In this document: positions 36,161 to 44,112 of the stretch, piece after piece
Layout: every line of letters begins with the position of its first letter
Numbering within the stretch: the first letter of the stretch is position 1
Assembly (NCBI GenBank): GCA_023622765.1
Contig: JAMNYO010000064.1
Span: forward strand, 1 to 64,000
Direction of reading: 5' to 3'
DNA from: Bacteroidota bacterium
GTDB lineage: Bacteria; Bacteroidota; Bacteroidia; Bacteroidales; Dysgonomonadaceae
DNA: 64,000 nucleotides
Notes under the pieces: generated by a model
Database searches by the model: none
The model's input: the letters and a program-made list of their open reading frames with translations, nothing else
Told to the model about the DNA's origin: nothing
Program-made: the position numbers and the translations under genes

Positions 36161-37627
36161 ATGAAAACCATTTCAAAATTCATCCCGTCCATCGCGATGG
36201 CCGCATGTTTGCTCTCATCATGCGAAACGTACAGGGAAGACTTCTCGTTTAGCAACGAAATCATGTTCGATGGGATGCCGTACAACGAAAAGTACAAGGA
36301 GTACGAGGAGAACCCGTTTCTAAAGGCGATCGACTTTCCACAATCCACCTTCTCCATCGATGCCGACGGTGCTTCGTACGCCAACGCCCGCCGCTACATT
36401 CACCTGGGGCAGCTGCCACCCAAGGCATCGGTACGCACGGAAGAGTACGTGAACTACTTCACCTATAACTACCCCGAGCCCGCACCGGGTGAAAACGTGT
36501 CACTGAGTGCCGAGCTTGCCATCTGCCCCTGGAACGGCGACCACCACATCATGCGTCTGGGGCTAAAAGGGAAAACCATTCCCTTTAGCGAGCTTCCCAA
36601 CTCCAATTACGTTTTCCTGATCGATGTATCCGGCTCCATGAACTCGCCCGATAAGCTGGGTATCCTGAAAACCGGCTTCAAGCAGTTGGTGGATGAACTC
36701 AACCCGGGCGACAGGGTTGCCATCGTGGTGTACGCTGGGGAAGTGGGAGTGTTGTTACGCTCCACGCCAGCCACCGAGGCAAAGAAGATAAAAGCGGCCA
36801 TCGACAAGCTGGGGGCCGGCGGATCCACGGCGGGTGCCGCAGGGATTAAGACGGCCTACGAGATTGCCGAAGAGAACTTCATCAAGGATGGCAACAACCG
36901 GATTATCCTGGGGACCGACGGTGATTTCAACGTGGGAATCTCCTCTACCGATGAACTTGTAGAATTAATCGAGAAAAAGCGGGAAAGCGGTATCTACCTC
37001 ACGGTACTTGGCGTGGGCGGGGGCAACCTCAACGACCACATGATGGAGCAGATCGCGAATAAAGGGAACGGCAACTACGAGTACATCGACAACGTGTCGG
37101 AAATCCAGAAGGTATTCATCAACGAGAAGTCGAAATTCTACACCGTGGCCAAGGATGCCAAGGTCCAAATTACTTTCAACCCCAACAAGGTGGAGTCTTA
37201 TCGCCTGATCGGTTACGAAAACAGGAAGCTCGAGGATGAGGATTTCGAGGACGACGAGAAGGATGGCGGCGAGATCGGTGCCGGGCAAACCATTACGGCA
37301 CTCTACGAGCTTGTGCTAACAGAAGATACCGCATCGGAACGTTTCGCACAATTCGACTTCCGCTACAAGATGCCCAAAAGCGATACGAGCCGACCACTGA
37401 GCCTTGAAGTCAATAAAACACCCGTGGAGTTTAACATGGCTACCGAAAGCACCCGATTCGCTATTGCCGTGGCCGGTTTCGGACTGCTAATGCGGGAATC
37501 GGAGTATAAAGGCTCATTGAACATACAAGTGGTACAAGCCATAGCAGGGACGGCTACCACGTTCGACCCCCACGGGTATCGAAAGGAATTCGTGAAGATG
37601 GTGGAGACGGTTGGCCGGATAAAATAG
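36161..37627 (+). CDS. VWA-domain lipoprotein (YfbK-like)
   Basis: A 488-aa protein with a lipoprotein signal (IAMAACLLSSC). It has the YfbK-like N-terminal domain (FSIDADGASYANARRYI, YVNYFTYNYPEP), a von Willebrand factor A domain with the MIDAS motif DVSGSMN (about residue 155) and TDGDFNVG, and a C-terminal beta-rich DUF3520-like part. VWA domains bind partners through a metal ion. It is probably envelope-anchored. It opens an accessory run that ends with the subtilase module; whether they act together is unknown. Confidence 0.88.
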   Translation: MKTISKFIPSIAMAACLLSSCETYREDFSFSNEIMFDGMPYNEKYKEYEENPFLKAIDFPQSTFSIDADGASYANARRYIHLGQLPPKASVRTEEYVNYFTYNYPEPAPGENVSLSAELAICPWNGDHHIMRLGLKGKTIPFSELPNSNYVFLIDVSGSMNSPDKLGILKTGFKQLVDELNPGDRVAIVVYAGEVGVLLRSTPATEAKKIKAAIDKLGAGGSTAGAAGIKTAYEIAEENFIKDGNNRIILGTDGDFNVGISSTDELVELIEKKRESGIYLTVLGVGGGNLNDHMMEQIANKGNGNYEYIDNVSEIQKVFINEKSKFYTVAKDAKVQITFNPNKVESYRLIGYENRKLEDEDFEDDEKDGGEIGAGQTITALYELVLTEDTASERFAQFDFRYKMPKSDTSRPLSLEVNKTPVEFNMATESTRFAIAVAGFGLLMRESEYKGSLNIQVVQAIAGTATTFDPHGYRKEFVKMVETVGRIK

Positions 37628-37765
37628 GATTTCGCGTTTTTCTTCACCTCTACTTGCACATCTTAGTAGAACTCACACCATAAATTTTCCCCGGAAAAAA
37701 TTTAGCGTATCGTAATACTGGTTATCTTTAGTGCTTGCCGAAAAATTACTCCTCATTTAAAAAGC

Positions 37766-38371
37766 GTGAAAATGAAAAATCAAATCGAAAAGGGTAACCA
37801 AATTGAAGAAGTACATCAAATTATGAAGGGTAACCAAATCGAAGAAGAGGTAAAGCGTAACGGAAGAAAGTACCCCTTTATTCCATGTTTATTTGGAATT
37901 GCAATGCTCTTTTTCTTTTTTAATTTTTTCGTTGTTAGCTGTGATTCCAAACGAATCGTGAGCATTACCAGAATAGATTTAGTGAAAGGTGTTCAAACAA
38001 ACAGCAAGATAAAAAGAGCACTCATTGGCGAAGATGTCATAAGGGGGATATGGACAATTAGGCTATTAGCAACCACTGCACTCGTGCTGGCTACTGTTGG
38101 ATTAATCGTGTTTATAGGAAAAACCAAGCGAAAAGAAAAAACAGGTCTTATTGCCGGGGTTGCAGGCTCTTCCTTGCTACTCTTCATATACTTTCTTTTA
38201 AAAATCACCGTGAAGAGCAAGGTATTACCTATTCAGCTTGAAGCCAAGCTCCCTTTTTGGGGTGCAGTCATCGCGATGGGGAGTGCCGCATTGCTTTGTC
38301 ATTTGAAAAGAGAGAGAAAAAGGGGACATAAAAATCCATCACACCTTGTTAAATTCAGGAAATTAAATTAA
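37766..38371 (+). CDS. Hypothetical multi-pass membrane protein
   Basis: A 201-aa protein with an N-terminal charged stretch built of KGNQIEE-like repeats (residues 5-30) and three or four hydrophobic segments (about 42-60, 100-120, 128-146, 162-180). The C-terminus is strongly basic. Its base composition is visibly more AT-rich than its neighbours, suggesting separate acquisition. I do not recognise the family. It precedes the GFLFGIP-type membrane protein by 11 nt. Confidence 0.6.
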   Translation: MKMKNQIEKGNQIEEVHQIMKGNQIEEEVKRNGRKYPFIPCLFGIAMLFFFFNFFVVSCDSKRIVSITRIDLVKGVQTNSKIKRALIGEDVIRGIWTIRLLATTALVLATVGLIVFIGKTKRKEKTGLIAGVAGSSLLLFIYFLLKITVKSKVLPIQLEAKLPFWGAVIAMGSAALLCHLKRERKRGHKNPSHLVKFRKLN

Positions 38372-38382
38372 CTTGCAACAAA

Positions 38383-39156
38383 ATGAAACGTCCACCCGCT
38401 TCCATACATGTCTTCCCGATCGCGCTGATTTTCTTGGGGTTCATCGCGAGCGTGGCAAGCGCCCTCCTCGTGGGGGCAGGAGGCGGTTTCGTGGGATTAC
38501 TCCTGCTCATTTCAATCACCGCCCTGCTTGCCGGCGGCTTGTTAGGCTTCCTCTTTGGCATCCCCAAGGTGAACCGGCAATACGCTCCCGGGGACGACTA
38601 CGCCAAAAGCAGGAAGTACTTCCCCAATACCAACCTGGAAGAGGTCTCTGACTGGCTCACCAAAATTATCATCGGGGTTGGACTCACGCAGCTTATCCGC
38701 ATCCCGGAATACTTGCGAAACCTGGCTACCGGCATCCTGAAACACGTGGAGTATCATCAGGTGAGCGGTAATGCCGCCCACCCCATCTTGGTAGCGGTCA
38801 TCCTCTACTTCCTCATCGCGGGCTTTATCGTTGGTTACTTCTACACGCGTCTCTACCTGGCCAACCTGTGGGAACTCATGGAGGAAAACCGGGTGAAGGA
38901 TGCCGAGATCGCCATCTGGAGGGCCGGGGTGAAAATCGACCCCGCCAGGTCAAAAGAGGAGCCTACGCTAACGGTAGAAGAGAAACAGATGCTCCAGCGA
39001 ATCACGGATGAGGGGGAGGCATTCCCCCCGTTCGATGCGCTAAAACCAAGCGAGCGGGCGGCAATCAACACGCTAACCGCTAAGGGAATTATTGAATATG
39101 ACCGCAACAGGCCACAAGGAAAACGGGTGGTGCTGCGCACTATAGAACCAAAATAA
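38383..39156 (+). CDS. Membrane protein with GFLFGIPK motif
   Basis: A 257-aa protein with two N-terminal TM helices (about residues 9-30 and 36-62) ending in GGLLGFLFGIPK, a cytoplasmic stretch (FPNTNLEEVSDWLTKIIIGVGLTQLI), a further TM helix (about 131-152), and a charged cytoplasmic tail. From memory, the GFLFGIP-type motif recurs in bacterial membrane proteins linked to signalling or conflict operons; this is not verified. It lies 10 nt before the subtilase gene, so the two are almost certainly co-expressed. Confidence 0.7.
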   Translation: MKRPPASIHVFPIALIFLGFIASVASALLVGAGGGFVGLLLLISITALLAGGLLGFLFGIPKVNRQYAPGDDYAKSRKYFPNTNLEEVSDWLTKIIIGVGLTQLIRIPEYLRNLATGILKHVEYHQVSGNAAHPILVAVILYFLIAGFIVGYFYTRLYLANLWELMEENRVKDAEIAIWRAGVKIDPARSKEEPTLTVEEKQMLQRITDEGEAFPPFDALKPSERAAINTLTAKGIIEYDRNRPQGKRVVLRTIEPK

Positions 39157-39166
39157 CCCTACTGCC

Positions 39167-40396
39167 ATGAAACCACCCAAGATAGGCAACTCCCCGTTCA
39201 AGAATAAGGGAACCATACGCCCTATGGGAATGTACCCGTATCACGAGCCGGGCGATAGGCAACCGCACTACACGGGCCGCCACTTCCTGATTCACAAGGA
39301 GACGAAAGGGGATAAAGCCGGAATCAAACGAATGCTGGAATCGAAATGGGGATTCACCGTGGCCGAAACGCTCGATTTCAAAACCCGAGGGATAAACGAA
39401 CAGGAGATTGAAGGAGCCGACGCCCTGATATATAACGAACTGGGAATCACCTTACTGGGAACTAAAGAAGACCCGATCCCGCTTCTAAGGTCGCTGGATA
39501 ACGAGTACTTTATAGCCCCGGAGAAAGTGGTCTACCTGCTGGAGGATCAACCACCCTCCACGTGGGGTATAAAAACCATCGGAGTCGACCGCTCCCGCTA
39601 TACCGGACTGGGAGTCCGACTTGCCGTGCTGGATACCGGGTTCGATGAAACACATCCCGACTTCCTGGAAAGGGAAATAACCACCTGTTCCTTCGTCCCC
39701 GAAGAAACCGTTCAAGACTGTCACGGGCATGGCACCCATTGCATAGGGGTGGCCAGTGGAGCCACTGACGAGGAGGGGCATCGGTACGGCGTGGCACCAG
39801 GAGCAAGCCTCTTTGCCGGGAAGGTGTTGAGCGATGGCGGCAGCGGTGCACAGTCGTGGGTGTTGAATGGCATGACCTGGGCGGCTAAAAACGGGTGCCA
39901 AGTAATCTCGATGTCCTTAGGCACCCCGGTGCAACCGGGAGAAATATACGACATTGCTTACGAGCGGGCGGCGCGCTTCGCGCTCTCCAAGGGAGCCCTA
40001 CTCGTGGCTGCCGCGGGCAACGATAGCGACCGCTCCCTGCAGCGGCTCTGCCCGGTGAGCAGTCCAGCAGATTGCCCCTCGATCCTGGCCGTGGGGGCGA
40101 TTGACGAAGAGCTGAACGTGGCCAATTTCTCCAACCGCGCGGTGAACCCTTCAGGGCTGGTCGACTTTGTGGCGCCGGGCGTGGGCATCCACTCCGCGTG
40201 GGTTATGCCAACGAGGTACCGCACCCTTTCCGGAACCAGCATGGCCACCCCCCACGTGGCAGGCATCATTGCCCTCTTGTGGGAGAAATACCCTACGGCT
40301 ACACCCATGGAGATCGAGAAAAAATTGAGGGAGACGTCCAAACAGCTTCCCATAGCTGCCGAGGACGTGGGCGTGGGTCTTTGCATGGCCCCATGA
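39167..40396 (+). CDS. Cytoplasmic subtilisin-like serine protease (S8)
   Basis: A 409-aa subtilase without a signal peptide. The catalytic triad is complete: LAVLDTGFDETHPD (Asp156), CHGHGTHCIGVASG (His188) and SGTSMATPHVAGIIALL (Ser358), with oxyanion Asn285 in AAAGNDS. Residues about 30-130 form a separate N-terminal region that could be an I9-like prodomain. It follows the GFLFGIPK membrane protein by 10 nt and is followed by a small I9-like gene. An intracellular regulated protease is the simplest reading; the target is unknown. Confidence 0.92.
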   Translation: MKPPKIGNSPFKNKGTIRPMGMYPYHEPGDRQPHYTGRHFLIHKETKGDKAGIKRMLESKWGFTVAETLDFKTRGINEQEIEGADALIYNELGITLLGTKEDPIPLLRSLDNEYFIAPEKVVYLLEDQPPSTWGIKTIGVDRSRYTGLGVRLAVLDTGFDETHPDFLEREITTCSFVPEETVQDCHGHGTHCIGVASGATDEEGHRYGVAPGASLFAGKVLSDGGSGAQSWVLNGMTWAAKNGCQVISMSLGTPVQPGEIYDIAYERAARFALSKGALLVAAAGNDSDRSLQRLCPVSSPADCPSILAVGAIDEELNVANFSNRAVNPSGLVDFVAPGVGIHSAWVMPTRYRTLSGTSMATPHVAGIIALLWEKYPTATPMEIEKKLRETSKQLPIAAEDVGVGLCMAP

Positions 40397-40487
40397 GGTG
40401 AAGCCGTAAAACGCCAACGGGATGATCACCGGTGCCGCATGACTTTGGATTGTCCCGTGAACCGGGTCATCGTTAAACCTATAAAAC

Positions 40488-40766
40488 ATGAAACGAATCG
40501 TGATTACCGTGTCCGAATATTACCTCCACGAGCTAAACGTGGTGGCTAATGAGCTACGTGAAGAGGGGGTAACCATCACCCAGCTCCACGAGTACGGGGT
40601 AATCGTCGGGTTGGCAGAGGAGGAGACCATCGAGCGGATTCGCCACCACAAGGAGGTGGAGTCTCTCACCGAAGAGAAGGAAGTGAAGATCGCACCCCCA
40701 AGTGCCCAGATTCAATCCATGAATGACAATGGATATTCTACGTGCGACGAATCGTCACAAGAATAA
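40488..40766 (+). CDS. Small I9-like protein, probable trans-acting subtilase partner
   Basis: A 92-aa protein: KRIVITVSEYYLHELN, VANELREEGVTITQL, YGVIVGLAE and IRHHKEVESLTEEKEVKI follow the beta-alpha-beta-beta-alpha-beta order of subtilase propeptides/I9 inhibitors. Its position 91 nt after the subtilase, in the same direction, suggests it folds or inhibits that protease in trans. The last 20 residues look disordered. The assignment rests on the pattern and context only. Confidence 0.65.
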   Translation: MKRIVITVSEYYLHELNVVANELREEGVTITQLHEYGVIVGLAEEETIERIRHHKEVESLTEEKEVKIAPPSAQIQSMNDNGYSTCDESSQE

Positions 40767-40800
40767 ATAGAAGTTTTAACAACAAGAAAAAACCAAAAGT

Positions 40801-41226
40801 ATGAAACCGATAACAAGCAAAGCACTAATGATTATCCTTGCCCTGGTAGCCACCCTCGCTGCCTGCTCAGGGCCCAAGGGGGTAGTCGCCATCCAGCCCG
40901 GTAACGACACGGAACAGACTGAAGATTCCGTGTCACACGAGCTTATCGTGTTGGATCCGGGTTTTGAATCGTGGTACCTGGCGCATGGAAGTCCAACCAC
41001 GTACCGCTCACAAGCTTATTACGAGAACTGGAACCACCAGTACGTTACCGAGTGGAATCACAAGGCCTCGTTGCCCGGGAATCGCTCGTTCTTCCAACAC
41101 ATTCTAGGGTACGAACGGGGAGTGGATTACGGCTTTGAATTGAATCACAAGCTATTCTACTACTTCCAGTACGTGGAACGGGTGTTAGAGATTCCCATTA
41201 TAACCAACAAGCCCAAAATGTTTTAA
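40801..41226 (+). CDS. DUF6146-like lipoprotein
   Basis: A 141-aa protein with a lipoprotein signal (LALVATLAACS). The mature part contains FESWYLAHGSPTTYRSQAYY and ENWNHQYVTEWN, recognisable as the Bacteroidetes DUF6146 family, whose function is unknown. Its start, GTATGAAACCGATA, is the same sequence that opens the leader short ORFs elsewhere in this window. It lies 34 nt after the I9-like gene. Confidence 0.8.
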   Translation: MKPITSKALMIILALVATLAACSGPKGVVAIQPGNDTEQTEDSVSHELIVLDPGFESWYLAHGSPTTYRSQAYYENWNHQYVTEWNHKASLPGNRSFFQHILGYERGVDYGFELNHKLFYYFQYVERVLEIPIITNKPKMF

Positions 41227-41309
41227 AGGACTCTCCCTCCTACACAAAAGCCTCACCACGGTATCCAATCACGGGAGACATCTCATCTCTCAACGTTAAA
41301 AGCTACCTT

Positions 41310-41381
41310 ATGAAACCGACGCATTTAAAACAGTCATTAAACATCAGAGGTTACATACACGAAATAATAAAGAAAGAATAA
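41310..41381 (+). promoter_or_regulatory. Leader short ORF upstream of the glycosidase-like lipoprotein
   Basis: Encodes 23 residues starting MKPTHLKQ and ending EIIKKE. Its TAA stop lies exactly 4 nt (TCAC) before the next ATG. It contains TATGAAACCGA and GGTTACATACACG, aligning with the DegP leader. The remaining 41227-41309 sequence shows nothing clear. Confidence 0.4.
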
Positions 41382-41385
41382 TCAC

Positions 41386-43302
41386 ATGGACCGAAGTCTC
41401 TTTTTAATTTCGTTCCTAGTACTCCTTATATCGTGCGGTGGACCCTCATCGGAATCCGACGATGAAGCCTCCAACTTCAGGATGCACCTGCGTCTCTGGC
41501 CCGCTCATCACAACGATCACGAGCTACGCGATGAGCTTGTGGATGCGCTGACCCAATACGAAGGGCTGTTTGATGACGCGTGGCTCTGCATGGAGACTGC
41601 AACCATCGTGATGGACGAGCACCGCGCATCTGCCGAAAACATGGCAATCGCCGCGGCGAAATTGAGGGCGGTTGGTGTTGAATCCTCTATTCAGGGGATC
41701 TCGATAGGGCATAGCGATTCGTTCGAGCTACAATCAACGAAGTTCAACCCCACCGAGTGGGGTGCCGCGAAGGGCATTTTCGGTAGCCAGTGCAGCGGTA
41801 TTCACTGCCCCCGCCAAGAAGGGTTCCTGACCTATATCTCCGAAGTGTACGAGTTGTACGCCCGGACGTGCACACCTCGGGTGGTATGGATTGACGACGA
41901 TTTGCGCCTAACGCATCACACCCCGGCACGCGCTATATGCTACTGCGATGACTGCCTGGCCGAATTTAACGCGCTGCACGGCGGCAGCTGGACACGTGAG
42001 ACGCTCGTGGCGGCACTGGATACCGAACATGGCGACAACCCGATTCGGCACCAATGGATCGCGTTCTCACAAGAGAGCTTGGCGATGGTGGCATCCGCCA
42101 TCGCGCGAGGCGTGCATCGCGGCTCGCCCGACTCAAAGGTGGGGCTACAACACACGGGGTTCCACCGTGAGCTTTTGGAGGGACACGACTGGAATCCCAT
42201 CTTAGACTCGATTGAGGTGGTGACGGGACAACCGGCCACGTCTCGCCCGGGACACGGGTTTTACAATGACCACGCTCCCCGCGGGATGATCGAGAAGGGA
42301 TACGATATCGCACGTCAAGTACACCGCCTCAACCCCAACATCAAAGAGATAGCCTGCGAGATAGAGGGGTACATGCACTGGGCCACGGGCAAATCCCCGC
42401 ACGGCCTGTGCGTTGAGTCGATGCTCTACCTGGCGGCAGGAAGCACGCAGCTCTCCTACGCCATTATCTGCTCTGCCACCGAACCGATGGAGTGGTATGC
42501 CGACAACTACTTCAAAGCGTTGGCCCGTTGGCGCAAGATGTACGAGGAGTACACCGCTTTTAACGTGGGCAGCCGACTGGGAGGCGTGGACCCCTACATT
42601 TCACCCGATATGGTAATGCGGCAATCGCCTGATTTTGGTTGGATCACGACCGCGGGGGCAGGCGATGTGGCAACGTCCATAGCCCCATTAGGGGTACCTT
42701 ACGCGCCTGAATCCGATGCCGCGGTGGCATACGTCGTGGACGCACCCTCGGCATGGGGTATCCCCGTCCAAGAGTTCGAAGAGCTACTCTCGGCTCAGGG
42801 CGTGGTGTTCGATGAGGCATCGTGGGACGTGGTAAAAAACCGACAACTTGACCATCTTTTCACGCCCGTGGAGGTCCCGGGTGAATTGGGGACCACAACG
42901 TGCTATTCGGGCAAACATGGGGGTCGTGCGGCGGTGATTCCCGCCTTCAATCAAAGCATCTCGAACGCCCAGCGATTGGAGATACTTAGGGCCATGGACT
43001 GGGCATCCAACCACCGCCTGCCAGTGATCGTTGAGTCGATGGCACAAGCCCTCGTGATGCCACGCGTGGATGCAGATGGCGCCTTGCGTTCCGTCATGCT
43101 GCTCAACTGCTCCATCTCAAAGCAGATGCAACCCACACGGTTACGCTTGCGGGGGTGTGACCTTAACGGGAAGAGCAAGCTGGTGTGGCACTCGGTCGGC
43201 GACCGCGACAAGGTGTTGCCAGCTGAGCGGGAAGGCGGCGACGTGGTGGTTGACATTCCACCCCTCGCGGGCTGGTACGCGGGTTGGCTTTCGGTTGAGT
43301 AA
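41386..43302 (+). CDS. Lipoprotein resembling a TIM-barrel glycoside hydrolase
   Basis: A 638-aa protein with a lipoprotein signal (LVLLISCGG). The body resembles TIM-barrel glycosidase-like proteins: VVWIDDDLRLTHH, CYCDDCLAEFNALHG (a Cys pair seen in beta-galactosidase-like and related barrels), EIACEIEGYMHWATG, and a C-terminal beta domain (LLNCSISKQMQPTRLRLRG, LAGWYAGWLSVE). A role in carbohydrate degradation is inferred, but I cannot assign a family or catalytic residues. It is the last typical-composition gene before the AT-rich defence island. Confidence 0.7.
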   Translation: MDRSLFLISFLVLLISCGGPSSESDDEASNFRMHLRLWPAHHNDHELRDELVDALTQYEGLFDDAWLCMETATIVMDEHRASAENMAIAAAKLRAVGVESSIQGISIGHSDSFELQSTKFNPTEWGAAKGIFGSQCSGIHCPRQEGFLTYISEVYELYARTCTPRVVWIDDDLRLTHHTPARAICYCDDCLAEFNALHGGSWTRETLVAALDTEHGDNPIRHQWIAFSQESLAMVASAIARGVHRGSPDSKVGLQHTGFHRELLEGHDWNPILDSIEVVTGQPATSRPGHGFYNDHAPRGMIEKGYDIARQVHRLNPNIKEIACEIEGYMHWATGKSPHGLCVESMLYLAAGSTQLSYAIICSATEPMEWYADNYFKALARWRKMYEEYTAFNVGSRLGGVDPYISPDMVMRQSPDFGWITTAGAGDVATSIAPLGVPYAPESDAAVAYVVDAPSAWGIPVQEFEELLSAQGVVFDEASWDVVKNRQLDHLFTPVEVPGELGTTTCYSGKHGGRAAVIPAFNQSISNAQRLEILRAMDWASNHRLPVIVESMAQALVMPRVDADGALRSVMLLNCSISKQMQPTRLRLRGCDLNGKSKLVWHSVGDRDKVLPAEREGGDVVVDIPPLAGWYAGWLSVE

Positions 43303-43349
43303 ATCTTTTAAAAACACGCTTTATATAATCAAGATGATTCCGTTTTTAC

Positions 43350-43380
43350 TTTGATAATGGTATTATTTTTACTACCTTTG
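43350..43380 (+). promoter_or_regulatory. hicAB promoter
   Basis: TTTG (43350-43353), a 19-nt spacer and TACCTTTG (43373-43380). Transcription would start near 43387, after the ATG at 43385, which argues that HicA starts at the Met at 43406. Confidence 0.65.
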
Positions 43381-43405
43381 TGGTATGCATATTAAGATAA
43401 ACGAA

Positions 43406-43594
43406 ATGAAATATGCAGAAATTCAACGCAAACTAAAAAAGGCTGGATGCTATTGGGTTAGAAATGGCAATAGGCATCCAATATGGTACAGCCCGATAAC
43501 GGAGAAAGAGTTCGCGCTAAGCTACCATTTGAGTGAAGAAGCGAAACTTGGAACAATGAAATCAATAAGCAAAGTCTCGGGGGTTGAACTTTAA
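43406..43594 (+). CDS. hicA: HicA-type mRNA interferase toxin
   Basis: About 62 aa: MKYAEIQRKLKKAGCYWVRN followed by NRHPIWYSP, the double-stranded RNA-binding-like fold of HicA with the expected catalytic His in NRHPIW. HicA cleaves mRNA and is neutralised by HicB, encoded next. The open frame allows a start at 43385 but the promoter position excludes it. The gene lies at the left edge of the AT-rich island, directly before the CRISPR array. Confidence 0.85.
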   Translation: MKYAEIQRKLKKAGCYWVRNGNRHPIWYSPITEKEFALSYHLSEEAKLGTMKSISKVSGVEL

Positions 43595-43616
43595 CTCCCT
43601 GCAAAATAGAAAGAGT

Positions 43617-43646
43617 ATGAAACGAGCATGTAAGAGATTAAAATAA
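43617..43646 (+). promoter_or_regulatory. Leader short ORF between hicA and hicB
   Basis: Encodes MKRACKRLK and stops with TAA exactly 4 nt (ACGT) before the hicB ATG. The MKRACK start is shared with a DegP leader ORF. It could tune hicB translation relative to hicA. Confidence 0.4.
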
Positions 43647-43650
43647 ACGT

Positions 43651-44064
43651 ATGAAAACCATAGATGTAATTATTGAAGCAGGCGGAGATAAACGTTTTGA
43701 AGCGGTAATCGATCCAGGGAAAGAATATGGATTGACTTTTGGTTTGTTTGGCGAAGGTAAATCTGTTGACGAGTGTATTGAGGATTTTTATGTAAGTGCA
43801 GAAGAGATGAAAGAATATTACAACGAGACTGGGAAGGAGTTCCCGGAGTTGGAGTTTAACTTTATGTATGACACGGCTTCGTTTCTTTCGTATTATTCAA
43901 ACGTGCTTTCATTAGCAGGCTTGGAAAAGATAACAGGTGTCAACCAACGGCAGTTGAGTCATTATTTGAATGGCGTGAAAAAACCAAGAGCGGTAACGAT
44001 TAAAAAAATTGAAAAAGGTATTCATAAGTTTGCCACGGAATTAAGCAGGGTTCATTTCGTTTGA
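43651..44064 (+). CDS. hicB: HicB-type antitoxin with DNA-binding domain
   Basis: A 137-aa protein with an N-terminal HicB partial-RNase-H-like fold (IDVIIEAGGDKRFEAVI, YGLTFGLFGEGKSVDECIEDF) and a C-terminal helix-turn-helix (AGLEKITGVNQRQLSHYLNGVKKPRAVTIKKIEKG). It binds HicA and likely represses the operon. It ends 48 nt before the first intact CRISPR repeat, so there is little room for a conventional leader. Confidence 0.87.
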   Translation: MKTIDVIIEAGGDKRFEAVIDPGKEYGLTFGLFGEGKSVDECIEDFYVSAEEMKEYYNETGKEFPELEFNFMYDTASFLSYYSNVLSLAGLEKITGVNQRQLSHYLNGVKKPRAVTIKKIEKGIHKFATELSRVHFV

Positions 44065-44083
44065 TTTGAATTTGTTGAACAAC
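44065..44083 (+). repeat. Decayed CRISPR half-repeat at the left end of the array
   Basis: The 3' part of the repeat is recognisable (TTTGA...TGAACAAC pattern, the last 10 bases GTTGAACAAC). It is followed by 29 nt (44084-44112), the length of a spacer, before the first intact repeat. It therefore looks like an eroded repeat-spacer unit. Confidence 0.45.
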
Positions 44084-44112
44084 GGGGTAAATCGAGTAGT
44101 TCTTTTCAAGCT

